A stretch of DNA of 64,000 nucleotides from an uncultured Nioella sp. (lineage in GTDB: Bacteria > Pseudomonadota > Alphaproteobacteria > Rhodobacterales > Rhodobacteraceae), in assembly GCA_947495575.1 (NCBI GenBank), contig CANLZL010000001.1, forward strand, positions 558,001 through 622,000, given 5' to 3'. The notes under the pieces are model-generated. The model made no database searches, was not told where the DNA came from, and worked only from the letters and a program-made list of their open reading frames with translations. Within the stretch, counting starts at the first letter, position 1, and every line of letters starts with the position of its first letter. Shown piece after piece: positions 29,837 to 38,443 of the stretch. The translations under genes and the position numbers were made by a program.

Positions 29837-30673
29837 CTATCGCGGCCTGGCGATCAGGACGTCGCAAGGTGGCATCCGCATAAGATCTGTCGCGATGCTG
29901 CCAAGCATGGCGCGCCCTTGTCCGACACGACCATGGGCGCCTGCAACAATCAGCGTCGCATCAAGTGAGTTGATTTGACTATGAAGCACCTGAAATACGC
30001 TGCCCGATGTCACCACGGTTTCGGCGCAACTTTCCGGCAAAACCTCCATTTCGCGCCAATGGGCGTCCTCCTTCATGGCGTCCCGCAATTCCGCCCGTTC
30101 CATCGCGTTCATATCCTGCCCACTGGCCGACATCAGGCCATGATAAGGGACGTGAAACGCATGAACGGGGGTGATCTGTACGCCGGGTGATAGCCTTTCG
30201 GCAAGACGAATGGCCGCGGCCGCAGCCGGAGAGAAATCCGTGGCTGCAACAACCGCATCATAGTCGTGATCGTCGCGGCCGGTGACGATCAGGACCGGGC
30301 AGGTTGTCAACCTGGCCACCCGTTGCGCCGTGGTTTCGCGCAAGGCGTCCAGAAAGGCGCGCTGGCGATGGGTGCCCATCACCAGCAGGTCTGGTTCCGC
30401 AGTTTCGATCAACTCCAGCAAGGTCCCGGTGGGATCTCCGGTCACGACGATCAGTTCAGATCCGCCAGTTTCCGAAAGAGTGCCCATGAATCGCGCAAGA
30501 GAGCGTTCTGCAGCATCACGTTGCAACTCACAGATTTCAGCCGCCGGGGCATCATCGACGATGTGACAGACAGTCAGTTTTGCGTTGTTAGCTTCTGCCA
30601 GTTTGCGCGCGCGTTGCAGGGCAAGTTCGCTTCGGGCAGACATATCCGTGGCCACCAAAATGGAATTCAGCAT
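29837..30673 (-). CDS. Tandem universal stress protein
   Basis: A 278-residue protein with two UspA domains (about 1-138 and 143-278). The first begins MLNSILVATDMSARSELAL and has VMGTHRQ; the second begins YDAVVAATDFSPAAAAAI and ends IVAGAHGRVGQGRAMLGS, which keeps the ATP-binding GxxGxG-like pattern. Probably a cytoplasmic stress-related nucleotide-binding protein. An AGAGGGAA ribosome site precedes the start. It lies 68 bases upstream of prfC on the same strand. Confidence 0.9.
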   Translation of the reverse strand: MLNSILVATDMSARSELALQRARKLAEANNAKLTVCHIVDDAPAAEICELQRDAAERSLARFMGTLSETGGSELIVVTGDPTGTLLELIETAEPDLLVMGTHRQRAFLDALRETTAQRVARLTTCPVLIVTGRDDHDYDAVVAATDFSPAAAAAIRLAERLSPGVQITPVHAFHVPYHGLMSASGQDMNAMERAELRDAMKEDAHWREMEVLPESCAETVVTSGSVFQVLHSQINSLDATLIVAGAHGRVGQGRAMLGSIATDLMRMPPCDVLIARPR

Positions 30674-30919
30674 GTTGTATTCCCTCTCTCATGAATAGCT
30701 TACTATTTATGTGGGAATTGCTTGCGCCCACTCAAGATTTGAGCCGCGAGTCGCGATCGGATTTGAGATTTGACGCAGCGTAAAAAGGAAGGGGAAGCCA
30801 GGCCGTCGTCGAAGGAGCAGAGGCGCTGCTGACCGCGGTAGATTAGAATTTTTGCGGCCCCGCGGTTGCCTGACACCAATCTAGACCTATTAATAATGGT
30901 TAACGAAAGGTGAATGCTG

Positions 30920-31645
30920 ATGGCCAAGCGGGTTCTGGTACTGGGCAGCGGCCCCAACGCGGTTGATTGTGTCGATTGGGACCTTTCGGGGTTCGACGCG
31001 ATTGTTGCGATTAACAACGCGTGGCAGGTCAGGCCTGACTGGACCCACTTGATCCATCCTGAAGACTTCCCCGAAGAGCGTCGCCCAAAAGCGATCAGCT
31101 CCGATCAGGCAATCGTTACAGCAGCAGACTATGTGCCCTGCCAGAACAACTGGGGCGGTTTTGTCTATGCGGGCGGTACGATGGCCTTTACCGCCGGTTA
31201 TTGGGCGTTGGATGCAATGCGGCCAGAGGTCATGGCATTCCTTGGCTGCGACATGGTCTATTCCAGCAGTGGAAACACCCATTTTTACGGGACTGGCGCG
31301 GCCGATCCGTTGCGGGAAGATATCACTTTGCAAAGTCTTGAGGCGAAATCGGCCCGCCTGATGCTGCTGGCTGCAGGGGCCGGTTGCGCCTGCGTCAACC
31401 TCTCGTCGGCGTCCCATTCCCGGCTTGTTTTTCCGCGTGCGTCCGTCGCAAGCAGTGACCAGACTTGGGGCCAAGCCCGCGAAAGGCACGGCCAGTTCGA
31501 GGATGTTTTGCGGCAAGAGGAGCGGCTTGGGTATTCTGTTCCTTCCGGACGGTACTGGCAGGAGCTGGATCGCTTTGATCCTGCGGAACTGCGCAAACTG
31601 GATGCGGCCTGGCTTGAGGCGATGAAAGAACCAGCGCTGGCCTAG
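30920..31645 (+). CDS. Uncharacterised Rossmann-like protein
   Basis: A 241-residue protein beginning MAKRVLVLGSGPNAVDC, a glycine-rich nucleotide-binding-like turn, then AIVAINNAW and a WGGFVYAGGTMAFTAGYWAL segment. This resembles the N-terminus of proteins related to DUF115 or sialyltransferase-like GT-A enzymes, but I cannot assign a family. ATG 30920 is chosen for spacing to AAAGGTGA at 30906; ATG 30914 is too close. It converges with the Hint-domain gene, overlapping by four bases. Confidence 0.7.
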   Translation: MAKRVLVLGSGPNAVDCVDWDLSGFDAIVAINNAWQVRPDWTHLIHPEDFPEERRPKAISSDQAIVTAADYVPCQNNWGGFVYAGGTMAFTAGYWALDAMRPEVMAFLGCDMVYSSSGNTHFYGTGAADPLREDITLQSLEAKSARLMLLAAGAGCACVNLSSASHSRLVFPRASVASSDQTWGQARERHGQFEDVLRQEERLGYSVPSGRYWQELDRFDPAELRKLDAAWLEAMKEPALA

Positions 31646-32643
31646 TCGCTCGATTTTCCGTGGCTTGCACGTGTCAGTTTGGCGGCAGGGTCTTCATCGT
31701 CCTCGAATACCTTGCTCTGCACCTCGATCTCTGAGGCGTCAAACCGATCTGCGTCGCGTTGCTTGATCTCAACATCCTCAGGCAGGGCTGCGCGGGTTTG
31801 TGGCGTGACCAACAGGCTTTCAACGGCGACGCCCTCGGCAAAAATGATTTCATGCCCGTCGAAAAGGATTTGGAACGTGTCAACAAACCCACCTTCCTCG
31901 CGCAGAACAGTGTCATCATTGACCAGCGTTTCGGCTTTTACCAAAACTTCAGAGCGCCCCGTGCCAAGTTCATCATTGCGCTGCCAGATGAAGATACGAT
32001 GATGGGGTGAGAGCCTTAGATCTTCAGCAACGTTTAATGTGCCTTTGCGGATGCGAATTGGGGCTAGAGCCCCTGTTGCCCGCTGTACCTGTTGTCCGAT
32101 CCAACGGATCTCTTGCGGTCCATGATCGCGTGTCAGAAGGCGATCGCCAACGCGAAGCTCTTCTACGGCTCGCTGCACGCCGTTGGCCATCGTCAATTGT
32201 GTGCCTGAAAGGAAGCTGACGCAGGCGATATCGGCGAAGCGCTTTGGCGCAGTCTCTGTTTCTGAGGCGACCAGTTCATATTCCCCGCGCGGCTCTAACG
32301 GGGCCAGTGGCAAGATATGGCGGGTCGTGTCATCTGCGCCATCAACCGTCAGCAAAAGCAGGTCAATCAGCGCCCCGTCGGGGGCCATCATGCTATGGCA
32401 CACTTCCAGTGAAACACGGTCGCCCGCACGGCCAACCTCGGATTCGTCCGCAACTTCTGGGCCATCCGGCCCATCCCAAATTGCCAACATCTGTGGCGGC
32501 ACATCGCGGGACAATCGGTAGCTGTCGCCGAGCGCCACATCACCAGCGCCGCCAATCGGGTCTTTTTCATTGGCGCCCCAATGCACGATCAATGCGCTGG
32601 CAGGATATGTCGGAAAACGAAACTGGGCGGTGCGGCGGGCCAT
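31642..32643 (-). CDS. Hint-domain protein
   Basis: A 333-residue protein with a Hedgehog/Intein-type (Hint_2) domain at about 140-300. C141 is the predicted nucleophile (ACVSFLSGTQL), followed by VEELRVGDRLLTRDHGPQEI and the downstream LSPHHRIFIW motif. Such domains are common in Rhodobacterales, often at the ends of secreted or RTX-like proteins; here it forms most of the protein, after a beta-rich N-terminal region of about 130 residues. No signal peptide is evident. Self-processing is possible but not shown. Confidence 0.85.
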   Translation of the reverse strand: MARRTAQFRFPTYPASALIVHWGANEKDPIGGAGDVALGDSYRLSRDVPPQMLAIWDGPDGPEVADESEVGRAGDRVSLEVCHSMMAPDGALIDLLLLTVDGADDTTRHILPLAPLEPRGEYELVASETETAPKRFADIACVSFLSGTQLTMANGVQRAVEELRVGDRLLTRDHGPQEIRWIGQQVQRATGALAPIRIRKGTLNVAEDLRLSPHHRIFIWQRNDELGTGRSEVLVKAETLVNDDTVLREEGGFVDTFQILFDGHEIIFAEGVAVESLLVTPQTRAALPEDVEIKQRDADRFDASEIEVQSKVFEDDEDPAAKLTRASHGKSSD

Positions 32644-32761
32644 CTTAAATCCTTTTTACACGTCGCCTATGGCTAGGCCGGGCAAGGCAGCGGGTCAAGC
32701 TGGCGCGATGTCTGATCAGGTGCTATTTCTAGTGAAACACATGAACGAGCAGGAGGGTGCC

Positions 32762-33541
32762 ATGGATCTGGGCATTGCAGGAAAAACGGCGCTTGTCTGT
32801 GCCTCGTCAAAGGGGCTTGGGCGCGGGTGCGCCGAGATGTTGGCAGCCAATGGTGTAAATCTGGTGCTCAACGCACGGGGCGCTGAGGCCCTTGAAGACG
32901 CGGCAAACGCGATTCGAAAGGCGCATGGCGTTTCCGTCGTTGCTGTGGCAGCCGATATCACCAGTGAAGAGGGCCAAGCGGAGGTTTTGGCCGCGGCAGG
33001 CGAAATTGATATCCTGATCACCAATGCAGGCGGTCCGCCCCCTGGATACTGGGAAGATTGGGAACGGGCGGATTTCATCGCCGCAATGGATGCCAATATG
33101 TTGACCCCCATCGCATTGATGAAGGCATTGGTGCCGGGGATGATGGCCCGTGGCTGGGGGCGTGTGGTCAACATCACCTCTGTTTCGGTCAAGGCACCGA
33201 TTGCCCTACTGGGCTTGTCAAACACGGCGCGTACGGGCTTGACAGGATTTGTTGCCGGAACCTCGCGGCAGGTGGCCGATAAAGGTGTCATTATCAATAA
33301 TCTGTTGCCTGGCATCCATGCGACCGACCGGGCTCAGGTTCTGGACAACGCCCGCGCGGCCGAGACGGGCCAACCGGTCGAAAAAGTCGCGGCGGACAGG
33401 GCGGCCACGATCCCCGCAGGGCGCTATGGCACCACAGAAGAATTCGGGGCGACCTGCGCCTTCATGTGTTCACAATATGCAGGCTACATGGTGGGGCAGA
33501 ACATTCTGCTCGACGGTGGTGCAACCTCTGCAACGATATGA
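32762..33541 (+). CDS. SDR-family oxidoreductase with non-canonical active site
   Basis: A 259-residue short-chain dehydrogenase/reductase with an NAD(P)-binding turn (ASSKGLGRGCAEMLA) and the NAG motif (ITNAGGPPPG). The usual YxxxK is replaced: where tyrosine and lysine are expected the sequence reads GLSNTARTGLTGF. This places it in the atypical FabG-like subgroup. ATG 32762 follows AGGAGG. The stop overlaps the next start by four bases, coupling it to the AlkC-like repair gene. Confidence 0.9.
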   Translation: MDLGIAGKTALVCASSKGLGRGCAEMLAANGVNLVLNARGAEALEDAANAIRKAHGVSVVAVAADITSEEGQAEVLAAAGEIDILITNAGGPPPGYWEDWERADFIAAMDANMLTPIALMKALVPGMMARGWGRVVNITSVSVKAPIALLGLSNTARTGLTGFVAGTSRQVADKGVIINNLLPGIHATDRAQVLDNARAAETGQPVEKVAADRAATIPAGRYGTTEEFGATCAFMCSQYAGYMVGQNILLDGGATSATI

Positions 33542-34677
33542 ACGAAAAGTTTTCGCTGAAGGATCACCTGTTCAATTCGGACAGTTTGGGTGATCTGGCC
33601 CGGGAATTTGCCGCAGGTGTTCCGGGCTTCGATGCAGATGCGTTTCTGGCAGAGGTTTTGCCGGGTCTTCAAGGGCGCGAACTTTTGGAGCGGTTGGAAT
33701 GGATCGCCGATTGCATCGAGGCGCGGTTATCTGACGATTTCATGGTGATGGCCGACCAATTGGAGGCGGCGATGCCGCCCGAATTGGATCCCGCGCAATC
33801 AGACGATGATTTCGGGCGGTTTATTCATGCTGTGCCGGGAATTCTGGCCGTACGCCATGGTATGAGAGCGGAGCATCGGCAAAGGTCAATGGATTTGCTT
33901 CATGCCGCAACCCGCAGATTCTCAATGGAATTCTATATTCGCCCTTTCATCAATGAATGGCCGGATGAGACCTTTGACGTGCTTGCGTCCTGGGCCAGTG
34001 ATCCCAATTATCACGTCCGCAGATTGGTCAGCGAGGGCACGAGACCAAGGTTGCCATGGGCAAAGGCCATTAAAACCGATCCGTTGCGGCCTTTACCCCT
34101 GCTTGATCAAATCCATGCAGATTCGACCCGATATGTTACCCGATCTGTGGCGAACCATTTGAATGACATCTCGAAAATTGATGCAGAGAAAGTTCTGGAA
34201 CTTTTGGTCAAATGGCAAAAAGAGAGACGCCAGACACAGAAAGAGCTCAATTGGATGTGCCGCCATAGTTTGCGTACATCGGTCAAGAATGGGCATTCCG
34301 AGGCAATGGCATTCCTAGGGTATCAAAAGGACGCCAAACTTGAGGTAAAAACGTTCAGACCCGTACATAAAAGGGTAAGAATTGGGGAAAAACTGACTTT
34401 TGAGGTTTCACTTTTTGCGCAGAAAAGGACACCTGTGATTGTCGATTATCTTATTGAGTTTCATAAACCGAACAAAATTGGCCGTGCGAAGGTTTTCAAA
34501 TTAAAGCAAGCTGAAATTCCTGAAAATTCTCAACTTAATTTGACCAAATCACATTTGATGAAGGGCAACGCCTCTACTTTCCAGCTTGTCCCCGGCCCGC
34601 ACAAGCTGATCTTGCAGGTGAATGGAAAACAGCTGGCGGAGACAGTGTTCGAGCTTGTCGCAGGGTCCGCATCTTGA
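33538..34677 (+). CDS. AlkC-type DNA alkylation repair protein with Ig-like tail
   Basis: A 379-residue protein. Residues 1-260 are HEAT-like helical repeats with the hallmark SDPNYHVRRLVSEGTRPRLP near residue 155, which marks the AlkC/AlkD family of alkylpurine DNA glycosylases. Residues about 265-375 are a beta-sandwich, consistent with the Ig-like domain known for AlkC enzymes. The predicted reaction is excision of methylated purines such as 3-methyladenine. It overlaps the upstream SDR (ATGA). The last 350 bases are visibly AT-richer than the rest. Confidence 0.88.
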   Translation: MNEKFSLKDHLFNSDSLGDLAREFAAGVPGFDADAFLAEVLPGLQGRELLERLEWIADCIEARLSDDFMVMADQLEAAMPPELDPAQSDDDFGRFIHAVPGILAVRHGMRAEHRQRSMDLLHAATRRFSMEFYIRPFINEWPDETFDVLASWASDPNYHVRRLVSEGTRPRLPWAKAIKTDPLRPLPLLDQIHADSTRYVTRSVANHLNDISKIDAEKVLELLVKWQKERRQTQKELNWMCRHSLRTSVKNGHSEAMAFLGYQKDAKLEVKTFRPVHKRVRIGEKLTFEVSLFAQKRTPVIVDYLIEFHKPNKIGRAKVFKLKQAEIPENSQLNLTKSHLMKGNASTFQLVPGPHKLILQVNGKQLAETVFELVAGSAS

Positions 34678-34717
34678 ATTGGGCCTCGCTGCCTGATAGG
34701 CGCAATGCCTGAGATAA

Positions 34718-35812
34718 TTGATCGGATATTGTCCCTTGCCTCATACCCCCCGCCTTGTCGTTGAGCATCTGACCTGCGCCTATGATGGCCGCCGGGTTTT
34801 GCGCGATGTGTCGTTGAGCGTATCTGCAGGTGAGGTCATGTGCCTTTTGGGGCCCTCGGGTTGCGGCAAGACAACCACCTTGCGCGTCATTGCCGGAATT
34901 GAGCGCCAGCAAAGTGGCGCTGTTCGTGTCGATGGTGAAACCTTGGCCGACGGTGCCTTTCATCAACCGCCAGAGGCGCGTGGCGTTGGCCTGATCTTTC
35001 AGGACTTCGCGCTTTTTCCGCATTTGAGCGTCGGACAGAATATCGCCTTTGGTTTGCAAGGGAACAAATCGGACAAAACTGCCCGTGTTCAGGAGCTATT
35101 GAAACGGGTCGACCTTGCCGGTTACGAGGACAAGCCGCCGCATATGCTATCGGGTGGTGAGCAACAGCGTGTCGCCCTGGCACGCGCTCTTGCACCACGG
35201 CCCGGTGTCATGTTGATGGACGAGCCGTTCTCGGGCCTTGATAACCGCCTGCGTGACGGCATTCGCGATGAGACGCTGGAATTGTTGAAAGAAGAGGGCA
35301 CGGCCGTCGTTTTGGTCACTCACGAGCCGGAAGAAGCGATGCGCATGGCCGACCAGATTGCCCTGATGCGCGGCGGCAGGATTGTCCAGCAAGGCGCGCC
35401 ATATAACATCTATAACGCTCCCTGTGACCGTGATGCAGCGGCGTTTTTCTCGGATGTGAATGAGATCACAGGGACCGTGCAGGGCGCGCTGACCGATTCG
35501 GCCTTCGGGCAATTTCTGGCCCCGGGCCACCCTGATGGAACAGAAGTTCAGATTGTCTTCCGTCCGCAGCACGTCAAGATCGACTTTGATCGCGGCGGCA
35601 AGGGACCAAATCCGACGCCGATGGATGGCGTGCCCGCGCGCGGCGTCGTCGAGCGGGCACGGTTCATGGGGCATGAAAGCCTTGTGGAATTCCGTATGGA
35701 TTTCAACAAACAGATCCTGAAAGCAACTGTTCCGGCGGTTTTCCTTCCAAAGCCCGGAATGGCGCTGTGGTTAACAATTCGGCGTGATCGCTGCTTTGTG
35801 TTCAAAAAATAG
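34718..35812 (+). CDS. ABC transporter ATP-binding protein, FbpC-like
   Basis: A 364-residue ATPase with Walker A GPSGCGKTT, the Q-loop (FQDFALFPH), signature LSGGEQQR, Walker B VMLMDEP and the H-loop, then a C-terminal TOBE-type region (about 240-364). It resembles the iron(III)/sulfate/polyamine importer ATPase class. No in-frame ATG or GTG lies at the N-terminus; only TTG at 34718 or 34736 is possible, so the start is uncertain. No permease or binding protein genes are nearby, so the substrate is unknown. Confidence 0.88.
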   Translation: MIGYCPLPHTPRLVVEHLTCAYDGRRVLRDVSLSVSAGEVMCLLGPSGCGKTTTLRVIAGIERQQSGAVRVDGETLADGAFHQPPEARGVGLIFQDFALFPHLSVGQNIAFGLQGNKSDKTARVQELLKRVDLAGYEDKPPHMLSGGEQQRVALARALAPRPGVMLMDEPFSGLDNRLRDGIRDETLELLKEEGTAVVLVTHEPEEAMRMADQIALMRGGRIVQQGAPYNIYNAPCDRDAAAFFSDVNEITGTVQGALTDSAFGQFLAPGHPDGTEVQIVFRPQHVKIDFDRGGKGPNPTPMDGVPARGVVERARFMGHESLVEFRMDFNKQILKATVPAVFLPKPGMALWLTIRRDRCFVFKK

Positions 35813-35954
35813 GTCTGAATTTTTGACCGGTTGGCCTGTTTTATGCAGGCTGTGACAGATTGGGGCTTTGATCCGGTGGCAAGAAACCATACCTATAGCC
35901 CATGACATGACGACAGCGTTGGCCTGAGATCAGCGCTGGATAAGGGAGACTGAC

Positions 35955-36179
35955 ATGCTCAACAATATTGGCCTGCCGGGCATTCTGCTAATTGCGGTTG
36001 TGGTTTTGGTGCTGTTTGGCCGTGGTAAAATCGCCAATCTCATGGGTGAGGTCGGCAAAGGCATCACTGCATTCAAACGTGGCGTCAAAGACGGCACTGA
36101 AGAGATTGAGAACGCCTCGGACGACGCAAGTGAAACCGCACGCGATGTGACCCCAGAACGCGACCGCGAAAACGCCTGA
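35955..36179 (+). CDS. tatA: Twin-arginine translocase subunit TatA
   Basis: A 74-residue protein: one N-terminal membrane helix with the LFGRGKI hinge, then an amphipathic helix ([14 protein letters not shown]) and an acidic tail. It forms the variable pore of the Tat pathway for folded proteins. An AAGGGAGA site precedes ATG 35955. tatB follows after about 40 bases. Substrates in this window include the RR-signal dioxygenase at 51645. Confidence 0.95.
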   Translation: MLNNIGLPGILLIAVVVLVLFGRGKIANLMGEVGKGITAFKRGVKDGTEEIENASDDASETARDVTPERDRENA

Positions 36180-36220
36180 TCGCATAACCGCGGCAGGATT
36201 GTCCCGAGGAAAGGGGTCAA

Positions 36221-36664
36221 ATGTTCGACATCGGCATGTGGGAAATGCTGGTCGTGGGGGTTGTGGCGTTGATCGTCGTCGGCCCGCAGGATCTGCCCAA
36301 AATGTTCCGCACGCTTGGTCAGGTGACCGGGCGGCTGAAAGGTATGGCGCGCGAGTTCCAGACCACGATGAATGCCGCTGCCAGTGACGCGGGCCTGGAC
36401 GAAATGTCGGCCGATTTGCGTAAAGCCACGAACCTGACCCGAGATCTGAAAAAAATGAAGAACCCGGCCAAATTCGGCGCGGACGTCTTGAAAGACGCGG
36501 CCAATGTCGGATTGGAAGGTATCGAAGACGAGATCAAGGATGCGGCCAATCCGTTGCCCTCGTCTTACGCCGCAAAGAAACCCGCGGCCCAGCCAGCCGC
36601 CAGTGAAAATAACATCGCCGCGGCCGAGACCCCCCAGGCGCGCAGTGGATCTTCTGACACATGA
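36221..36664 (+). CDS. tatB: Twin-arginine translocase subunit TatB
   Basis: A 147-residue protein with the family N-terminus MFDIGMWEMLVVGVVALIVV, then the GPQDLPKMFRTLG hinge and a long amphipathic, charged C-terminal region. It forms the TatBC receptor for RR signal peptides. The stop overlaps tatC (ATGA), so the two are translated together. Confidence 0.95.
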   Translation: MFDIGMWEMLVVGVVALIVVGPQDLPKMFRTLGQVTGRLKGMAREFQTTMNAAASDAGLDEMSADLRKATNLTRDLKKMKNPAKFGADVLKDAANVGLEGIEDEIKDAANPLPSSYAAKKPAAQPAASENNIAAAETPQARSGSSDT

Positions 36665-37554
36665 GCAATGAGAATATCGACGATAGTGCCGCGCCGCTGA
36701 TCGAGCACCTGGCAGAGTTGCGGACGCGTTTGATCCGGTCTGTGCTTGCCTTTGTCGTGGCTATGGTGGCCTGCTTCACCGTGGCCGAGCCGATATTGGA
36801 GTTCATGTTCCAGCCGATCTCGACCATTTTGCAGGAACGCGGCGAAGACCCGAGGCTGATTTTTACCGCCCCACAAGAGAAGTTTTTTACCCTGATCCGG
36901 GTCTCGGTTGTCATGGGGTTCATGGTGTCGTTTCCGGTCATCGCGCATCAGATGTGGCGGTTCGTGGCACCGGGGCTTTATAAATCTGAAAAGAACGCCT
37001 TTCTTCCATTTTTGGTGGCCTCTCCGCTGCTATTCCTTGCAGGCGCGGCCTTCGCACATTTTGTGGTCACTCCTTTGGCCATGCGGTTCTTTATTGGTTT
37101 TTCTGACGTCATCCCGACGCTGACGGCGCTTGTGACCGGTGAAGTTCCGGCAGTTGAGCCCGGCTCGGACACTGAGTTGCAAACGGTCTTTCTTGGGTCG
37201 GTTAAAGAGTCACTGGACCTGGAACTGAAGTTCATTTTTGCCTTTGGCATCTGTTTCCAGCTGCCCGTGCTGCTCACTTTGATGGGCAAGGCCGGACTCG
37301 TTTCGGCCGAGGGTCTCCAAAATATGCGGAAATACGCGGTTGTCGGTATTTTGGTTTTGGCCGCACTGGTGACCCCGCCGGATGTGATTACTCAGCTCAT
37401 CCTCTTCGTGGTTGTTTACGGTCTTTATGAAATCTCCATTCAGCTTGTGCGACTTGTCGAGCGCAAACGTGAGAAAGAACTGGCCGAAGACGGCATTATC
37501 CTCGATGATTTTGATGAGGATGAAGACGAGGCTGACAAGGACACCGCCAAATGA
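36661..37554 (+). CDS. tatC: Twin-arginine translocase subunit TatC
   Basis: A 297-residue protein with six membrane helices. The N-terminal PLIEHLAELRTRLIRS carries the conserved glutamate that binds the twin-arginine peptide, and FAFGICFQLPVLLTLMGKAG lies in the fourth helix region. A charged C-terminal extension (about 260-297, DDFDEDEDEADKD) follows the last helix. It overlaps the downstream DUF815 ATPase by four bases. Confidence 0.97.
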   Translation: MSNENIDDSAAPLIEHLAELRTRLIRSVLAFVVAMVACFTVAEPILEFMFQPISTILQERGEDPRLIFTAPQEKFFTLIRVSVVMGFMVSFPVIAHQMWRFVAPGLYKSEKNAFLPFLVASPLLFLAGAAFAHFVVTPLAMRFFIGFSDVIPTLTALVTGEVPAVEPGSDTELQTVFLGSVKESLDLELKFIFAFGICFQLPVLLTLMGKAGLVSAEGLQNMRKYAVVGILVLAALVTPPDVITQLILFVVVYGLYEISIQLVRLVERKREKELAEDGIILDDFDEDEDEADKDTAK

Positions 37555-38393
37555 GCATGTCTGATCCTTTGGAACGGATCGCGGCCGCGTTAGAGCGCTT
37601 GCGCCCCGCACCGGCAGAAGCACCGAATTGGGACGAGGCCAGCGCCTTTGTCTGGCATGCTGATCCGGATCGTCTGGAACCCGTTGCCAATGTAAATCGC
37701 GTCGATCTGGACCTGCTGCTTGGCATCAACCGGGCCCGCGATATCTTGATAGAGAATACACGCCAATTTGCAGATGGCTTTGCCGCCAACAATGCGCTGC
37801 TTTGGGGCTCTCGCGGGATGGGAAAGTCATCCTTGGTCAAGGCCGTTCACGCTGCGATCTCGGGCGACCATCCTCAGCTAAAACTGGTTGAAGTTCAGCG
37901 AGAGGATTTGCCGTCGATCGGGCGATTGCTGACACTGTTGCGTGCGGCGCATGTTCAGATCATCCTGTTTTGCGATGACCTGAGTTTCAGCCATGATGAC
38001 CAGCACTACAAATCGCTGAAGGCTGTGCTGGATGGCGGCGTTGAGGGGCGGCCAGATAACGTGATTTTCTATGCGACCTCGAACCGACGGCATCTCATGC
38101 CAAGGGATATGATCGAGAATGAACGCAGCTCAGCCATCAACCCCTCTGAAGCAGTAGAGGAAAAGGTCTCTCTGTCAGATCGGTTTGGGCTTTGGCTTGG
38201 GTTCCATCCCTGTTCTCAGGATGATTACCTTGCCATGATCCGTGGGTATTGTGACGCTTATGGTGTTGAAATTGCTGACGAAGACCTGAGGGCCGAAGCC
38301 ATTGAGTGGCAGGCGACCCGCGGCGCAAGATCAGGCCGCGTCGCGTGGCAGTATTTCACCGATCTTGCAGGGCGAAAGGGCGTTCGCGTCTAA
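37551..38393 (+). CDS. DUF815 AAA-type ATPase
   Basis: A 280-residue P-loop ATPase: Walker A GSRGMGKSS near residue 90, Walker B-like IILFCDDLSF near 140, and the family motif IFYATSNRRHLMPRDM. DUF815 proteins are distantly related to DnaC/IstB-like ATPases; their cellular role is not established. It overlaps tatC by four bases, and a shared terminator closes the unit. Confidence 0.88.
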   Translation: MSMSDPLERIAAALERLRPAPAEAPNWDEASAFVWHADPDRLEPVANVNRVDLDLLLGINRARDILIENTRQFADGFAANNALLWGSRGMGKSSLVKAVHAAISGDHPQLKLVEVQREDLPSIGRLLTLLRAAHVQIILFCDDLSFSHDDQHYKSLKAVLDGGVEGRPDNVIFYATSNRRHLMPRDMIENERSSAINPSEAVEEKVSLSDRFGLWLGFHPCSQDDYLAMIRGYCDAYGVEIADEDLRAEAIEWQATRGARSGRVAWQYFTDLAGRKGVRV

Positions 38394-38414
38394 CTTGACC
38401 AACCAAACCAATTG

Positions 38415-38443
38415 AAAAGGCCGCCCAACAGGCGGCCCTTTTT
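38415..38443. terminator. Bidirectional Rho-independent terminator
   Basis: AAAAGGCCGCC and GGCGGCCCTTTTT pair across CAACA. The arms begin with A's and end with T's, so it can serve both the DUF815 gene (+) and the convergent nlpD-like gene (-). Confidence 0.88.
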
